NCBI GenBank assembly: GCA_027001895.1
Contig: JALTLP010000203.1
Location: 1-15,015 of the forward strand
DNA length: 15,015 nucleotides
Direction of reading: 5' to 3'
Origin: Chromatiales bacterium
Lineage (GTDB): Bacteria; Pseudomonadota; Gammaproteobacteria; UBA6429; Thiohalophilaceae
This document shows, one piece after another, positions 7,020-13,955 of this stretch. Under the pieces are notes generated by a model. That model had not been told where the DNA came from and ran no database searches. It saw nothing but the letters and a program-made list of their open reading frames with translations. Made by a program: the position numbers and the translations under genes. The stretch's first letter is position 1, and each line of letters starts with the position of its first letter.

Positions 7020-7034
7020 ATTTGTAAAACAAAT
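7020..7034. repeat. Short inverted repeat upstream of psd-like gene
   Basis: ATTTGT and ACAAAT separated by three bases, ending 10 bases before the psd-like ATG. It could be an operator or chance in an A/T-rich spacer. No convincing promoter was found here, so the pair psd-pssA may depend on readthrough from ilvC. Confidence 0.25.
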
Positions 7035-7047
7035 TTTGTTTTTATTC

Positions 7048-7076
7048 AAAAAAGCCGGAGTTTAAACTCCGGCTTT
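7048..7076 (-). terminator. Intrinsic terminator of ilvBHC transcript
   Basis: A 10-base-pair perfect stem AAAGCCGGAG/CTCCGGCTTT around TTTAAA, itself a palindrome, followed on the minus strand by a run of six T. The strongest terminator in the window. It separates ilvBHC from psd-pssA. Because the stem starts with AAA it could work partly in both directions. Confidence 0.85.
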
Positions 7077-7100
7077 ATTACGCAATACTTTAGTAAAACA

Positions 7101-7228
7101 GATTACGGATAGCGAGAAAACAGAGAACAAGGCAAAAAAATAATGAGACAGCGGAATTTACACTAAGTAAATGAGCATGTTGAATTATTTTTTTAACGCA
7201 GTTATCTATTTTCGCAGCATTCGTAATT
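7101..7228. repeat. ~128-bp imperfect palindromic element behind ilvC
   Basis: The outer arms GATTACG (7101-7107) and CGTAATT (7222-7228) are inverted copies. Moving inwards, GCG-AAAACAGAGAAC and the complement of GTTATCTATTTTCGC match at most positions, and AAAAAAATAAT (7134-7144) is a perfect 11-base inverted copy of ATTATTTTTTT (7184-7194). A small stem ATTTAC/GTAAAT (7156-7161 and 7167-7172) sits in the centre. The outer right end touches the ilvC stop codon. Size and shape recall palindromic intergenic repeats such as ERIC or small MITEs, but the sequence is not ERIC as I know it. No clear target duplication is seen. Confidence 0.65.
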
Positions 7229-8244
7229 TAGTTCTTTGATTTGTCGACCAATGCATTTGCCGTAATCCACGGCATCATGCTACGTAACTTCTCACCCACA
7301 ACTTCGATTGGATGCGCGGCATTATTACGACGACGTGCTGTCATTTCAGGGTAGTTACTCATACCTTCTAAAATAAACTTTTTGGCGTACTCACCGTTCT
7401 GGATATTAGTCAGAGCCTGCTTCATAGCTTTACGACTTTCCTCGTTGATAACCTTTTCGCCGGTAACATATTCACCATACTCAGCATTGTTTGAAATAGA
7501 GTAATTCATGTTGGCAATGCCACCTTCATACATTAAATCAACAATCAGCTTTAATTCATGCAGGCACTCGAAGTAAGCCATTTCTGGTGCGTAACCTGCT
7601 TCGGTTAATGTTTCAAAACCGGCTTTAACCAGTTCAACGGCACCACCGCATAAAACAGCCTGTTCACCGAATAAATCTGTTTCGGTTTCATCTTTAAAGG
7701 TTGTTTCGATAATACCGGTACGTCCACCACCAACACCTGATGCATATGACAGGGCAACATCTTTAGCTTTACCTGATGCGTCCTGGAAAACTGCGATTAA
7801 ATCTGGGATACCACCGCCTTTAACAAATTCACTGCGTACAGTGTGACCCGGTGCTTTTGGTGCAATCATGATAACGTCAAGATCAGCTCGCGGAACAATC
7901 TGGTTGTAATGAATAGCAAAGCCATGTGCAAAAGCCAGTGTTGCACCTTTCTTTAAGTTAGGCTCTACTTCGTTTTTATAAAGTACAGACTGGAATTCAT
8001 CCGGGGTTAAAATCATAACAAGATCTGCACCTTTAACCGCTTCCGCCGTATTTTTTACTGTTAAACCCGCGTCTTTTGCCTTGGCCGCAGAGGAAGAACC
8101 TTCACGCAGAGCAACAGTTACATTAACACCGGAGTCTTTCAGGTTGTTGGCGTGCGCATGGCCTTGTGAGCCATAACCAATAATTGTTACGTTTAAACCT
8201 TTGATGATTGATAAATCGCAGTCTTTGTCATAATAAATATTCAT
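7228..8244 (-). CDS. ilvC: Ketol-acid reductoisomerase, class I
   Basis: Converts acetolactate or acetohydroxybutyrate to the dihydroxy acid using NADPH and Mg2+, second step shared by valine and isoleucine synthesis. The 338-residue length is that of the short class I enzymes. Seen are the Rossmann motif GYGSQGHA (23-30), ALREGSSS (45-52) with Arg47 and the serines expected for NADPH preference, His107 in FAHGF, and the metal ligands D190, E194, E226 and E230. The ATG is 7 bases after AAGGG. It is the third gene of ilvBHC, 57 bases after ilvH, with a hairpin in the gap, and is followed by the palindromic element and the terminator. Confidence 0.97.
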   Translation of the reverse strand: MNIYYDKDCDLSIIKGLNVTIIGYGSQGHAHANNLKDSGVNVTVALREGSSSAAKAKDAGLTVKNTAEAVKGADLVMILTPDEFQSVLYKNEVEPNLKKGATLAFAHGFAIHYNQIVPRADLDVIMIAPKAPGHTVRSEFVKGGGIPDLIAVFQDASGKAKDVALSYASGVGGGRTGIIETTFKDETETDLFGEQAVLCGGAVELVKAGFETLTEAGYAPEMAYFECLHELKLIVDLMYEGGIANMNYSISNNAEYGEYVTGEKVINEESRKAMKQALTNIQNGEYAKKFILEGMSNYPEMTARRRNNAAHPIEVVGEKLRSMMPWITANALVDKSKN

Positions 8245-8259
8245 TTTTATACCCTTAAA

Positions 8260-8276
8260 TTTTGCCCTTACGGGCA
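8260..8276. repeat. TGCCC/GGGCA hairpin between ilvH and ilvC, copy 2
   Basis: TGCCC and GGGCA (8263-8276) pair around a four-base loop. With its left flank (ATTTT) it matches the leader hairpin at 5295-5312 except in two loop bases. It lies about 15 bases before the ilvC start, so it may affect mRNA processing or ilvC translation, or be one of a genome-wide family of small palindromes. Confidence 0.5.
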
Positions 8277-8301
8277 GCTATATACCAAAATAATTAAATT
8301 G

Positions 8302-8796
8302 TTAAACCTGTAATGCTTTTTTGCCCCGTGCAATACCGGTTGCACCTGAGCGTACTGTTTCGATAATAATTTTTTCTTCCAGCGCATTGATAAACGAATC
8401 GAGTTTTTCACCTTCACCGGTTAACTCGATAATATAAATATCATCAGAGACATCAATGATACGGCCTTTAAAAATATCGGCCAGTCGTTGCAACTCATCT
8501 TTTGTTGCAGAGTCTTTTGCATCGACCTTGACCATCATTAATTCACGCTCGATATGGCTGCCTTCGGTGATATCAGCCACTTTAACAACATCAACAAGCT
8601 TGTTTAGTTGCTTGATAATTTGTTCAATAATATTGTCAGAACCACGGGTGGTAATCGTCATGCGTGACAAAGATGCATCTTCTGTCACACCCACGGTTAA
8701 AGATTCTATATTATAACCACGCGCAGAAAATAATCCGGCTACACGTGATAACGCACCGGCTTCGTTTTCAATTAAAACTGAAATTATATGTCGCAC
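8302..8796 (-). CDS. ilvH: Acetolactate synthase small (regulatory) subunit
   Basis: Regulatory partner of IlvB/IlvI; binds valine and confers feedback inhibition. The 164-residue protein has the N-terminal ACT domain (about 2-75, with NEAGALSRVAGLFSARGYNI at 11-30) and the C-terminal ACT-like domain, as in E. coli IlvH (163). The start codon is GTG, 8 bases after AGAGG. That ribosome-binding site begins in the stop codon of ilvB, and the gap between the genes is 11 bases, so subunit synthesis is probably coupled. Confidence 0.96.
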   Translation of the reverse strand: MRHIISVLIENEAGALSRVAGLFSARGYNIESLTVGVTEDASLSRMTITTRGSDNIIEQIIKQLNKLVDVVKVADITEGSHIERELMMVKVDAKDSATKDELQRLADIFKGRIIDVSDDIYIIELTGEGEKLDSFINALEEKIIIETVRSGATGIARGKKALQV

Positions 8797-8807
8797 TTTA
8801 TCAACCT

Positions 8808-10550
8808 CTACGCCAATTCTCTGTCAGAAGACTGTGTCGGAACACATTCTGCCTGTAAATGCATTTCATGATGACCTTTACCGGCTGCTATCATTGGATA
8901 AACATTTTCGGTTTGATCTGTTATAAAATCCATAAATACCAGTTTATCTTTCATGGCAAAGGCTTCTGTTAAAGCACTGTTTACATCAGCCGGTTTTTCA
9001 ATACGCATACCAACATGGCCGTAACTTTCTGCCAGTTTTACAAAGTCTGGCAATGCTTTCATGTAAGATTGCGAGTACCGACTTTCGTAGAAAAATTCCT
9101 GCCACTGTCTGACCATACCCATATAGCGGTTATTCAACATAATAATTTTTACGGGCAAATCGTATTGCAGAGCCGTTGAAAGTTCCTGAATGCACATTTG
9201 TATACTGGCTTCACCGGTAATACAGGCCACCACTTCGTCACGATGTGCCAGTTGCACACCCAGCGCAGCAGGTAAACCAAAGCCCATGGTGCCAAGGCCG
9301 CCAGAGTTAATCCAGCGACGTGGTTTATTAAAGCCATAAAATTGTGCAGCAAACATCTGGTGCTGACCAACGTCGGATGTAATAAAAGCATCACCGCCGG
9401 TTACCTTGTGCAGCTCTTCAACAACAAACTGTGGTTTAATCAGCGCACTGTTTTTGTCGTAGCGTAGGCAATTGCCTGATTCCCATTTTTTAATCTGTTT
9501 CCACCAGGATTCCAGTGCCTTTGCATCCGGTTCTGTTTTGGCAAGTTTTAATTCCTTGCTCATATCAACCAGTACATGTTTAACATCACCCACAATTGGA
9601 ATATCAACACGAACATTTTTAGCTATTGATGAAGGGTCAATATCAATATGAATAATTTTTGCATGCGGGCAGAACTTTTCGATGTCGCCGGTTACCCGGT
9701 CGTCAAAGCGTGCACCAATCGCTACCAGCGTATCGCATTCATGCATAGCCATGTTTGCCTCGTAGGTACCATGCATACCCAACATGCCCACAAAGTTTTT
9801 ACCACTGGCCGGATAAGCACCTAGCCCCATTAAAGTCTGGGTAATCGGAAAACCCAGTCTGTCTGCAAAGGTGGTGAGCTCTTCACTGGCGTTACTTAAA
9901 ACAACTCCACCACCGCTGTATATCATCGGACGTTTGGCAGCAAGAATTAACTCAACCGCTTTTTTAATCTGGCGCTGATTACCCTGTACTGTCGGGTTGT
10001 ACGAACGGATTTTAATATCTTCAGGATATTCATAGTCGATCTTGATATTCGGATCAGTAATATCTTTCGGAATATCAACCACAACCGGGCCAGGGCGACC
10101 GGTGGTTGCAATATGAAAAGCCTTTTTCATTGTGTCTGCAATGTCTTCGGCGCGCTTAATCAAAAAATTATGTTTTACACAGGGGCGACTAATACCAACT
10201 GAATCAACTTCCTGGAAGGCATCGCTACCAATAAAAGCCGAGGTCACCTGGCCAGTAATCACAACCAGTGGAATAGAATCAAGGTGTGCGGTGGCGATAC
10301 CGGTGACTGCATTGGTTGCACCCGGGCCGGAGGTGACCAGTACAACACCGGGCTTACCTGTTGAACGCGCATAGCCGTCTGCCGCATGGGTCGCACCCTG
10401 CTCGTGACGAACTAAAATGTGTTCAACATCAGACTGGTTATGTATTGCATCATAAATATGAAGCACGGCACCACCGGGGTAGCCGAATACATATTCAACG
10501 CCCTCGTCTTTAAGGGATTGAATGACAATCTCTGCACCACTGAGTTTCAC
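8808..10550 (-). CDS. ilvB: Acetolactate synthase large (catalytic) subunit, IlvB/IlvI type
   Basis: Thiamine-diphosphate enzyme that makes acetolactate or acetohydroxybutyrate, first step of valine and leucine, second of isoleucine synthesis. The 580-residue protein shows the N-terminal TPP domain with the catalytic Glu50 in RHEQGATHAADGYAR, the FAD-binding middle domain (RFDDRVTG 281-288), and the C-terminal TPP domain with GEASIQM (446-452) and LNNRYMGMVRQWQ (472-484). The metal/TPP motif reads G-E-A where the textbook form is G-D-G. The start is GTG at 10550, 10 bases after AAGG; a two-codon ORF (ATG CAA TAG) overlaps it by ending at TAGTG. It leads ilvBHC and is preceded by an intrinsic terminator only ~47 bases upstream. 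Confidence 0.96.
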   Translation of the reverse strand: MKLSGAEIVIQSLKDEGVEYVFGYPGGAVLHIYDAIHNQSDVEHILVRHEQGATHAADGYARSTGKPGVVLVTSGPGATNAVTGIATAHLDSIPLVVITGQVTSAFIGSDAFQEVDSVGISRPCVKHNFLIKRAEDIADTMKKAFHIATTGRPGPVVVDIPKDITDPNIKIDYEYPEDIKIRSYNPTVQGNQRQIKKAVELILAAKRPMIYSGGGVVLSNASEELTTFADRLGFPITQTLMGLGAYPASGKNFVGMLGMHGTYEANMAMHECDTLVAIGARFDDRVTGDIEKFCPHAKIIHIDIDPSSIAKNVRVDIPIVGDVKHVLVDMSKELKLAKTEPDAKALESWWKQIKKWESGNCLRYDKNSALIKPQFVVEELHKVTGGDAFITSDVGQHQMFAAQFYGFNKPRRWINSGGLGTMGFGLPAALGVQLAHRDEVVACITGEASIQMCIQELSTALQYDLPVKIIMLNNRYMGMVRQWQEFFYESRYSQSYMKALPDFVKLAESYGHVGMRIEKPADVNSALTEAFAMKDKLVFMDFITDQTENVYPMIAAGKGHHEMHLQAECVPTQSSDRELA

Positions 10551-10596
10551 TATTGCATCACCTTTGTTGGTTATTAAAATATCAAACCCTTAAGAT

Positions 10597-10618
10597 AAAA
10601 AAACGCCCAAACCGGGCG
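10597..10618 (-). terminator. Attenuator-type intrinsic terminator upstream of ilvB
   Basis: Stem CGCCC/GGGCG with a five-base loop, followed by seven T on the minus strand (10603-10597). It lies between the ilvB promoter and the ilvB start, so uncontrolled it would cut the operon's own transcript. On the plus strand no T-run follows, and no gene ends here, so it cannot serve a neighbour. Confidence 0.8.
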
Positions 10619-10751
10619 GTACCAGCCACTGATATCTACACAATATCAGTAAGCAGCCGGCCCGAATCACGTAAAATGACTGAACCCGGACTTTTTATCC
10701 ATTTTTCAGGGTAACTGCTCGGGTTATTTGCGGAAAACCCCGAGTACTCGA
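10619..10751 (-). promoter_or_regulatory. ilvB 5' leader RNA with alternative stems
   Basis: Between promoter and terminator the minus strand can form CTCGGG/CCCGAG (10744-10739 with 10723-10718) and a long hairpin 10660-10622 with an inner perfect 8-bp stem ACTGATAT/ATATCAGT and an outer CCGGC/GCTGG. CGGGC (10664-10660) can instead pair with GCCCG (10617-10613) of the terminator, a classical antiterminator arrangement. No convincing branched-chain-rich leader peptide with a ribosome-binding site was found; a GTG-started frame at 10670 reads VIRAGCLLILC but has no such site. An RNA motif upstream of ilvB in marine gammaproteobacteria has been described under the name ilvB-OMG; I cannot test identity. 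Confidence 0.55.
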
Positions 10752-10758
10752 ACGGCGT

Positions 10759-10788
10759 ATTATAATAGGAATGTTATTGGCTGGCCAA
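10759..10788 (-). promoter_or_regulatory. ilvBHC promoter
   Basis: Minus strand -35 TTGGCC (10788-10783), 18-base spacer, perfect -10 TATAAT (10764-10759). Predicted start about 10752, giving a leader of about 200 bases. Confidence 0.65.
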
Positions 10789-10943
10789 GTAAATGCTTAT
10801 AAAACCATGTAAAAACAGGAAAATTTTTACTATTGCCGGAAGAAATTCAGGGCTTTTAGAGGTATTTCGGTGATTTATTATTACAAATCACTTTATCCAT
10901 GCTAAATTTATGTGCAATTGAGCAATGTTTGCCAAGTAAAGAA
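10789..10943. other. Spacer between divergent promoters
   Basis: A/T-rich, no ORF with a plausible start and ribosome-binding site on either strand. One weak inverted repeat GTGATT/AATCAC (10870-10891) could be an operator; nothing else stands out. Confidence 0.4.
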
Positions 10944-10972
10944 TTTACAAGTCATGCTGCACTTGCCATACT
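10944..10972 (+). promoter_or_regulatory. Promoter for the DUF4124-MIF gene row
   Basis: -35 TTTACA (10944-10949), 17-base spacer, -10 CATACT (10967-10972); start expected near 10979, about 20 bases before the first gene. Confidence 0.5.
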
Positions 10973-10999
10973 CACGTAAAAACCACTGGAATAAACACG

Positions 11000-11449
11000 A
11001 TGAAATTCAGAACCTTAGTCGCACTTTCTATTCTTATTACGCCAACGCTTTGCTTCTCGGCAATGTACAAGTACAAAGATGAAAAAGGTATTTGGGTATA
11101 TTCCCAGCATCCTCCTACCAGTGGTGAATACACAACCATTAAAGGCCACAAGGAAACCCGCAGCTCTAAACTGAGCAAAGAAGCCAGCGCGGCAAAAGTA
11201 AAAAAAGCCAGGGAATCGGTTATCGGCAAACCAGAAGACAAAGCCGAAAAAGACAAAATAGCAAAGGAAAACGCTAAAAATGCTGATATCCGCAAAAGCA
11301 ATTGCGAAAAGTCCAGAAAAGGACTCCAATCACTGCAAGTTTATCGGCGCTTTAAAGACAAAGACGGCAATGTTACCCGAATGTCTGACGATGAGCGTAA
11401 CAGGCGTATTAAAATCGCTCAGGAAAATATAAAACAATTCTGCGACTAG
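11000..11449 (+). CDS. Exported DUF4124-domain protein
   Basis: A 149-residue protein of unknown function. Residues 1-21 form a signal peptide (short basic start, hydrophobic core, cleavage near CFSA), so it should act in the periplasm. The DUF4124 motif follows at once: YKYKDEKGIWVYSQHPP (23-39), a small beta-type module common in proteobacterial envelope proteins. The centre (50-100) is Lys/Ala/Glu-rich and probably helical. The C-terminal part, NCEKSRKGLQSLQ ... DDERNRRIKIAQENI..FC, carries two cysteines (102 and 148) that could form a disulfide. This layout is typical of DUF4124 proteins with a charged C-terminal helix. It is first in a plus-strand row and has its own promoter. Confidence 0.85.
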   Translation: MKFRTLVALSILITPTLCFSAMYKYKDEKGIWVYSQHPPTSGEYTTIKGHKETRSSKLSKEASAAKVKKARESVIGKPEDKAEKDKIAKENAKNADIRKSNCEKSRKGLQSLQVYRRFKDKDGNVTRMSDDERNRRIKIAQENIKQFCD

Positions 11450-11457
11450 TTTTTTTA

Positions 11458-11802
11458 ATGCCTTATTTAAAAATACAATCTAACCAGGAACTTGAAGCTA
11501 ATAAACAGCTGGTTTTGTTAAAAGAAGCATCTGCCCTGGTTGCTGCCAGGCTGGGTAAACCTGAGAGTTACGTCATGGTTAACATGGAACCGAGTCGACC
11601 CATGCTATTTGCAGGCAGTGATGAACCCACGGCTTACCTCGAACTTAAAAGCATTGGTTTACCCGAGTCTAAAACAAAAGAATTATCTCAGGCACTTTGC
11701 CAGTTAATTAATAGCCATACAGGTATCGAACAGGAACGTATTTATATCGAATTTGCAGATGCACCACGAAGCATGTGGGGCTGGAATGGCAGTACTTTTT
11801 AA
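11458..11802 (+). CDS. MIF-family tautomerase-like protein
   Basis: A 114-residue member of the macrophage migration inhibitory factor / phenylpyruvate tautomerase family, which fold as trimers and use an N-terminal proline. Pro2 becomes residue 1 after Met removal; the Lys of GKPESY (34) matches the active-site Lys32 of MIF; IYIEFAD keeps the Tyr of the MIF active site but has Glu where MIF has Asn97; the end MWGWNGSTF matches the characteristic GWNNSTF of MIF. No signal peptide. It starts 8 bases after the DUF4124 stop with no ribosome-binding site visible, and lies between two DUF4124 genes. The physiological substrate of bacterial members is generally unknown. Confidence 0.88.
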   Translation: MPYLKIQSNQELEANKQLVLLKEASALVAARLGKPESYVMVNMEPSRPMLFAGSDEPTAYLELKSIGLPESKTKELSQALCQLINSHTGIEQERIYIEFADAPRSMWGWNGSTF

Positions 11803-11823
11803 AGCCCGTAATCACAGACAAGA

Positions 11824-12129
11824 ATGAAAAAATTCTTATTCTATAGCACCATTATCCTGATCATATTCGCTGCAATTGTTTATCAGTCACCCTTATTAAG
11901 AAACAAGCTAAGTTCAGTCTTACCTGCAAGTGTTAATCAGCAAATTGAAGTTTTAACACCGGATAAACTGCTTAATAAAACCAAACCCCTGTATAAATGG
12001 AAAGATAAAAAGGGCCAATGGCTTGTCAGTGATACCCCACCTACAGATGGTACTGCCTATGAAAAAATACAGTATGATCGCAACAGCAATGTTATTCCCT
12101 CCAAAAATATCACCGGAAAACAGGACTAA
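11824..12129 (+). CDS. Membrane-anchored DUF4124-domain protein
   Basis: A 101-residue protein with an uncleaved-looking N-terminal membrane segment (about 4-20) and a second, shorter form of the DUF4124 motif, YKWKDKKGQWLVSDTPPTDG (57-76). It lacks the Lys-rich helix of the first DUF4124 protein. Predicted topology: anchored in the inner membrane, with the domain in the periplasm. It begins 21 bases after the MIF-like gene, with only a weak ribosome-binding site. Function unknown; it is probably co-transcribed with the two genes before it. Confidence 0.8.
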   Translation: MKKFLFYSTIILIIFAAIVYQSPLLRNKLSSVLPASVNQQIEVLTPDKLLNKTKPLYKWKDKKGQWLVSDTPPTDGTAYEKIQYDRNSNVIPSKNITGKQD

Positions 12130-12241
12130 CCTTTAATAGAACATGGCCAGTTTTTAAATTAAACCGCATCTAAAACCTGTACCACAGTACTAAAAAGCCG
12201 TTAAAATACACCGACATTTTCAACAAAAAAGTAACTGACTC

Positions 12242-13948
12242 ATGCGTGTATCACAAAGCCTGCTTGCCACTGTAAAAGAAGTCCCCTCCGATGCCGAGGT
12301 TATCAGCCATAAACTGATGATACGAGCCGGAATGATTCGTAAACTATCTGCCGGTCTGTATAACTGGCTACCCACCGGCCTGCGCGTGGTTCGTAAAATA
12401 GAAAAAATTGTACGTGAAGAAATGGACCGTGCCGGTGCACAGGAAGTACTCATGCCCACCGTGCAACCGGCAGAATTATGGCAGGAATCTAAACGCTGGG
12501 AACAATACGGTCCTGAACTGTTACGCATGCATGACCGCCACCAGCGTGAATTTTGCTTTGGCCCAACACACGAAGAAGTCGTCACCGATTTATTCCGCAA
12601 GGAAGTACGTAGCTATAAACAGTTACCCATAAACCTGTATCAAATACAAACCAAGTTCCGCGATGAAATTCGCCCACGCTTTGGGGTAATGCGTTCACGC
12701 GAGTTTATTATGAAGGATGCCTACTCTTTTCATATAGACCATGATTCACTCGATAAAACATACCATATTATGTATAAAGCCTATTGCAATATATTTGATC
12801 GCATCGGTTTAGACTACCGTCCGGTGAATGCCGATGCAGGCTCTATTGGTGGCAACCTGTCGCATGAATTTCATGTGCTGGCCGAATCCGGCGAAGATGC
12901 CATCGCCTTTAGTGACCAGAGTGATTACGCTGCCAATGTTGAGTTGGCTGAAGCGGTTGCACCAGAAGCAAAGCGAGCTGAACCTTCACAAGAATTAACA
13001 AAAGTAGATACCCCTAACCAGCACAGCATCGAAGAAGTCTGTACCTTATTAAATGTAAAACCTGAGCAATGTGTTAAAACTTTACTGGTAGAAGGTATAG
13101 ACGACAGTATTATTGCGCTTGTTGTCCGCGGTGACCATGAAATTAACGAAATTAAGGCAAAGAAACTTGAACAAGTTGCCTCACCCTTTACCCTGGCCAG
13201 TGCAGAACAAATTCGCAGCGTTGTCGATTGTGATGCCGGTTCTATTGGCCCTGTCGGTTTAGACATTCCGGTTTTTGTTGACCATGCTGCGGCAGCACTC
13301 GCCGACTTTGTTTGTGGTGCCAATGAAAATGGCAAACACTATACCGGTGCGAACTGGTTACGTGACCAGCCTCTTCAAAATAGCGTGGATATTCGCAATG
13401 TTGTTGAAGGTGACCTCAGCCCAGACGGCAAAGGTACCCTTAGCATTAAGCGCGGCATCGAAGTTGGGCATATTTTTCAGTTGGGTGACAAATACAGTGA
13501 TGCAATGAAAGCGACTGTCCTGGATGATAAAGGCAAGTCGGTTGTTGTCACCATGGGTTGTTACGGTATTGGTATCACTCGCATTGTAGCTGCGGCCATC
13601 GAACAAAACCATGATGACAAAGGTATTATCTGGCCAGCAAGTATCGCACCTTTCCAAATTGCAATAATCCCTATGAATTTGCATAAATCTGAACAGGTTG
13701 AGCAACAGGCCGAAAAACTTTATAGCGAATTAACAAATCTTGGCTATGATGTATTATTAGACGACCGTAAAGAACGTGCTGGTGTTATGTTTGCAGATAT
13801 GGAGTTAATTGGTATCCCCCACCGGGTTGTAATCAGTGAACGTGGTTTAAAAAATGATACATTTGAATTCAAGAGCCGCACGGATGCTGAGTCGACTGAT
13901 ATTAAAACAGATGATTTGCTAAATTTTATTAAAGAAAAACTGAATTAA
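12242..13948 (+). CDS. proS: Prolyl-tRNA synthetase, bacterial type
   Basis: Charges tRNA-Pro with proline. The 568-residue protein (E. coli 572) has class II motif 1 around 29-72, motif 2 TKFRDEIRPRFG (137-148), the YbaK-like insertion domain that hydrolyses Ala-tRNA-Pro (about 225-400, with CVKTLLV and VRGDHEINEIK), motif 3 GCYGIGITRIVAAAIE (about 438-453) and the C-terminal anticodon-binding domain ending KEKLN. The ATG lies 112 bases after the DUF4124 gene; only a weak purine stretch precedes it. A weak -10 (TAAAAT near 12202) may give it its own promoter. It is followed after 7 bases by the transglycosylase gene. Confidence 0.97.
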   Translation: MRVSQSLLATVKEVPSDAEVISHKLMIRAGMIRKLSAGLYNWLPTGLRVVRKIEKIVREEMDRAGAQEVLMPTVQPAELWQESKRWEQYGPELLRMHDRHQREFCFGPTHEEVVTDLFRKEVRSYKQLPINLYQIQTKFRDEIRPRFGVMRSREFIMKDAYSFHIDHDSLDKTYHIMYKAYCNIFDRIGLDYRPVNADAGSIGGNLSHEFHVLAESGEDAIAFSDQSDYAANVELAEAVAPEAKRAEPSQELTKVDTPNQHSIEEVCTLLNVKPEQCVKTLLVEGIDDSIIALVVRGDHEINEIKAKKLEQVASPFTLASAEQIRSVVDCDAGSIGPVGLDIPVFVDHAAAALADFVCGANENGKHYTGANWLRDQPLQNSVDIRNVVEGDLSPDGKGTLSIKRGIEVGHIFQLGDKYSDAMKATVLDDKGKSVVVTMGCYGIGITRIVAAAIEQNHDDKGIIWPASIAPFQIAIIPMNLHKSEQVEQQAEKLYSELTNLGYDVLLDDRKERAGVMFADMELIGIPHRVVISERGLKNDTFEFKSRTDAESTDIKTDDLLNFIKEKLN

Positions 13949-13955
13949 AAAAGTT

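Noticed and set aside
12130..12241. Possible regulatory RNA ahead of proS
   Set aside because: Only a short GTAC repeat and a weak TAAAAT were seen; no stable stem or T-run.
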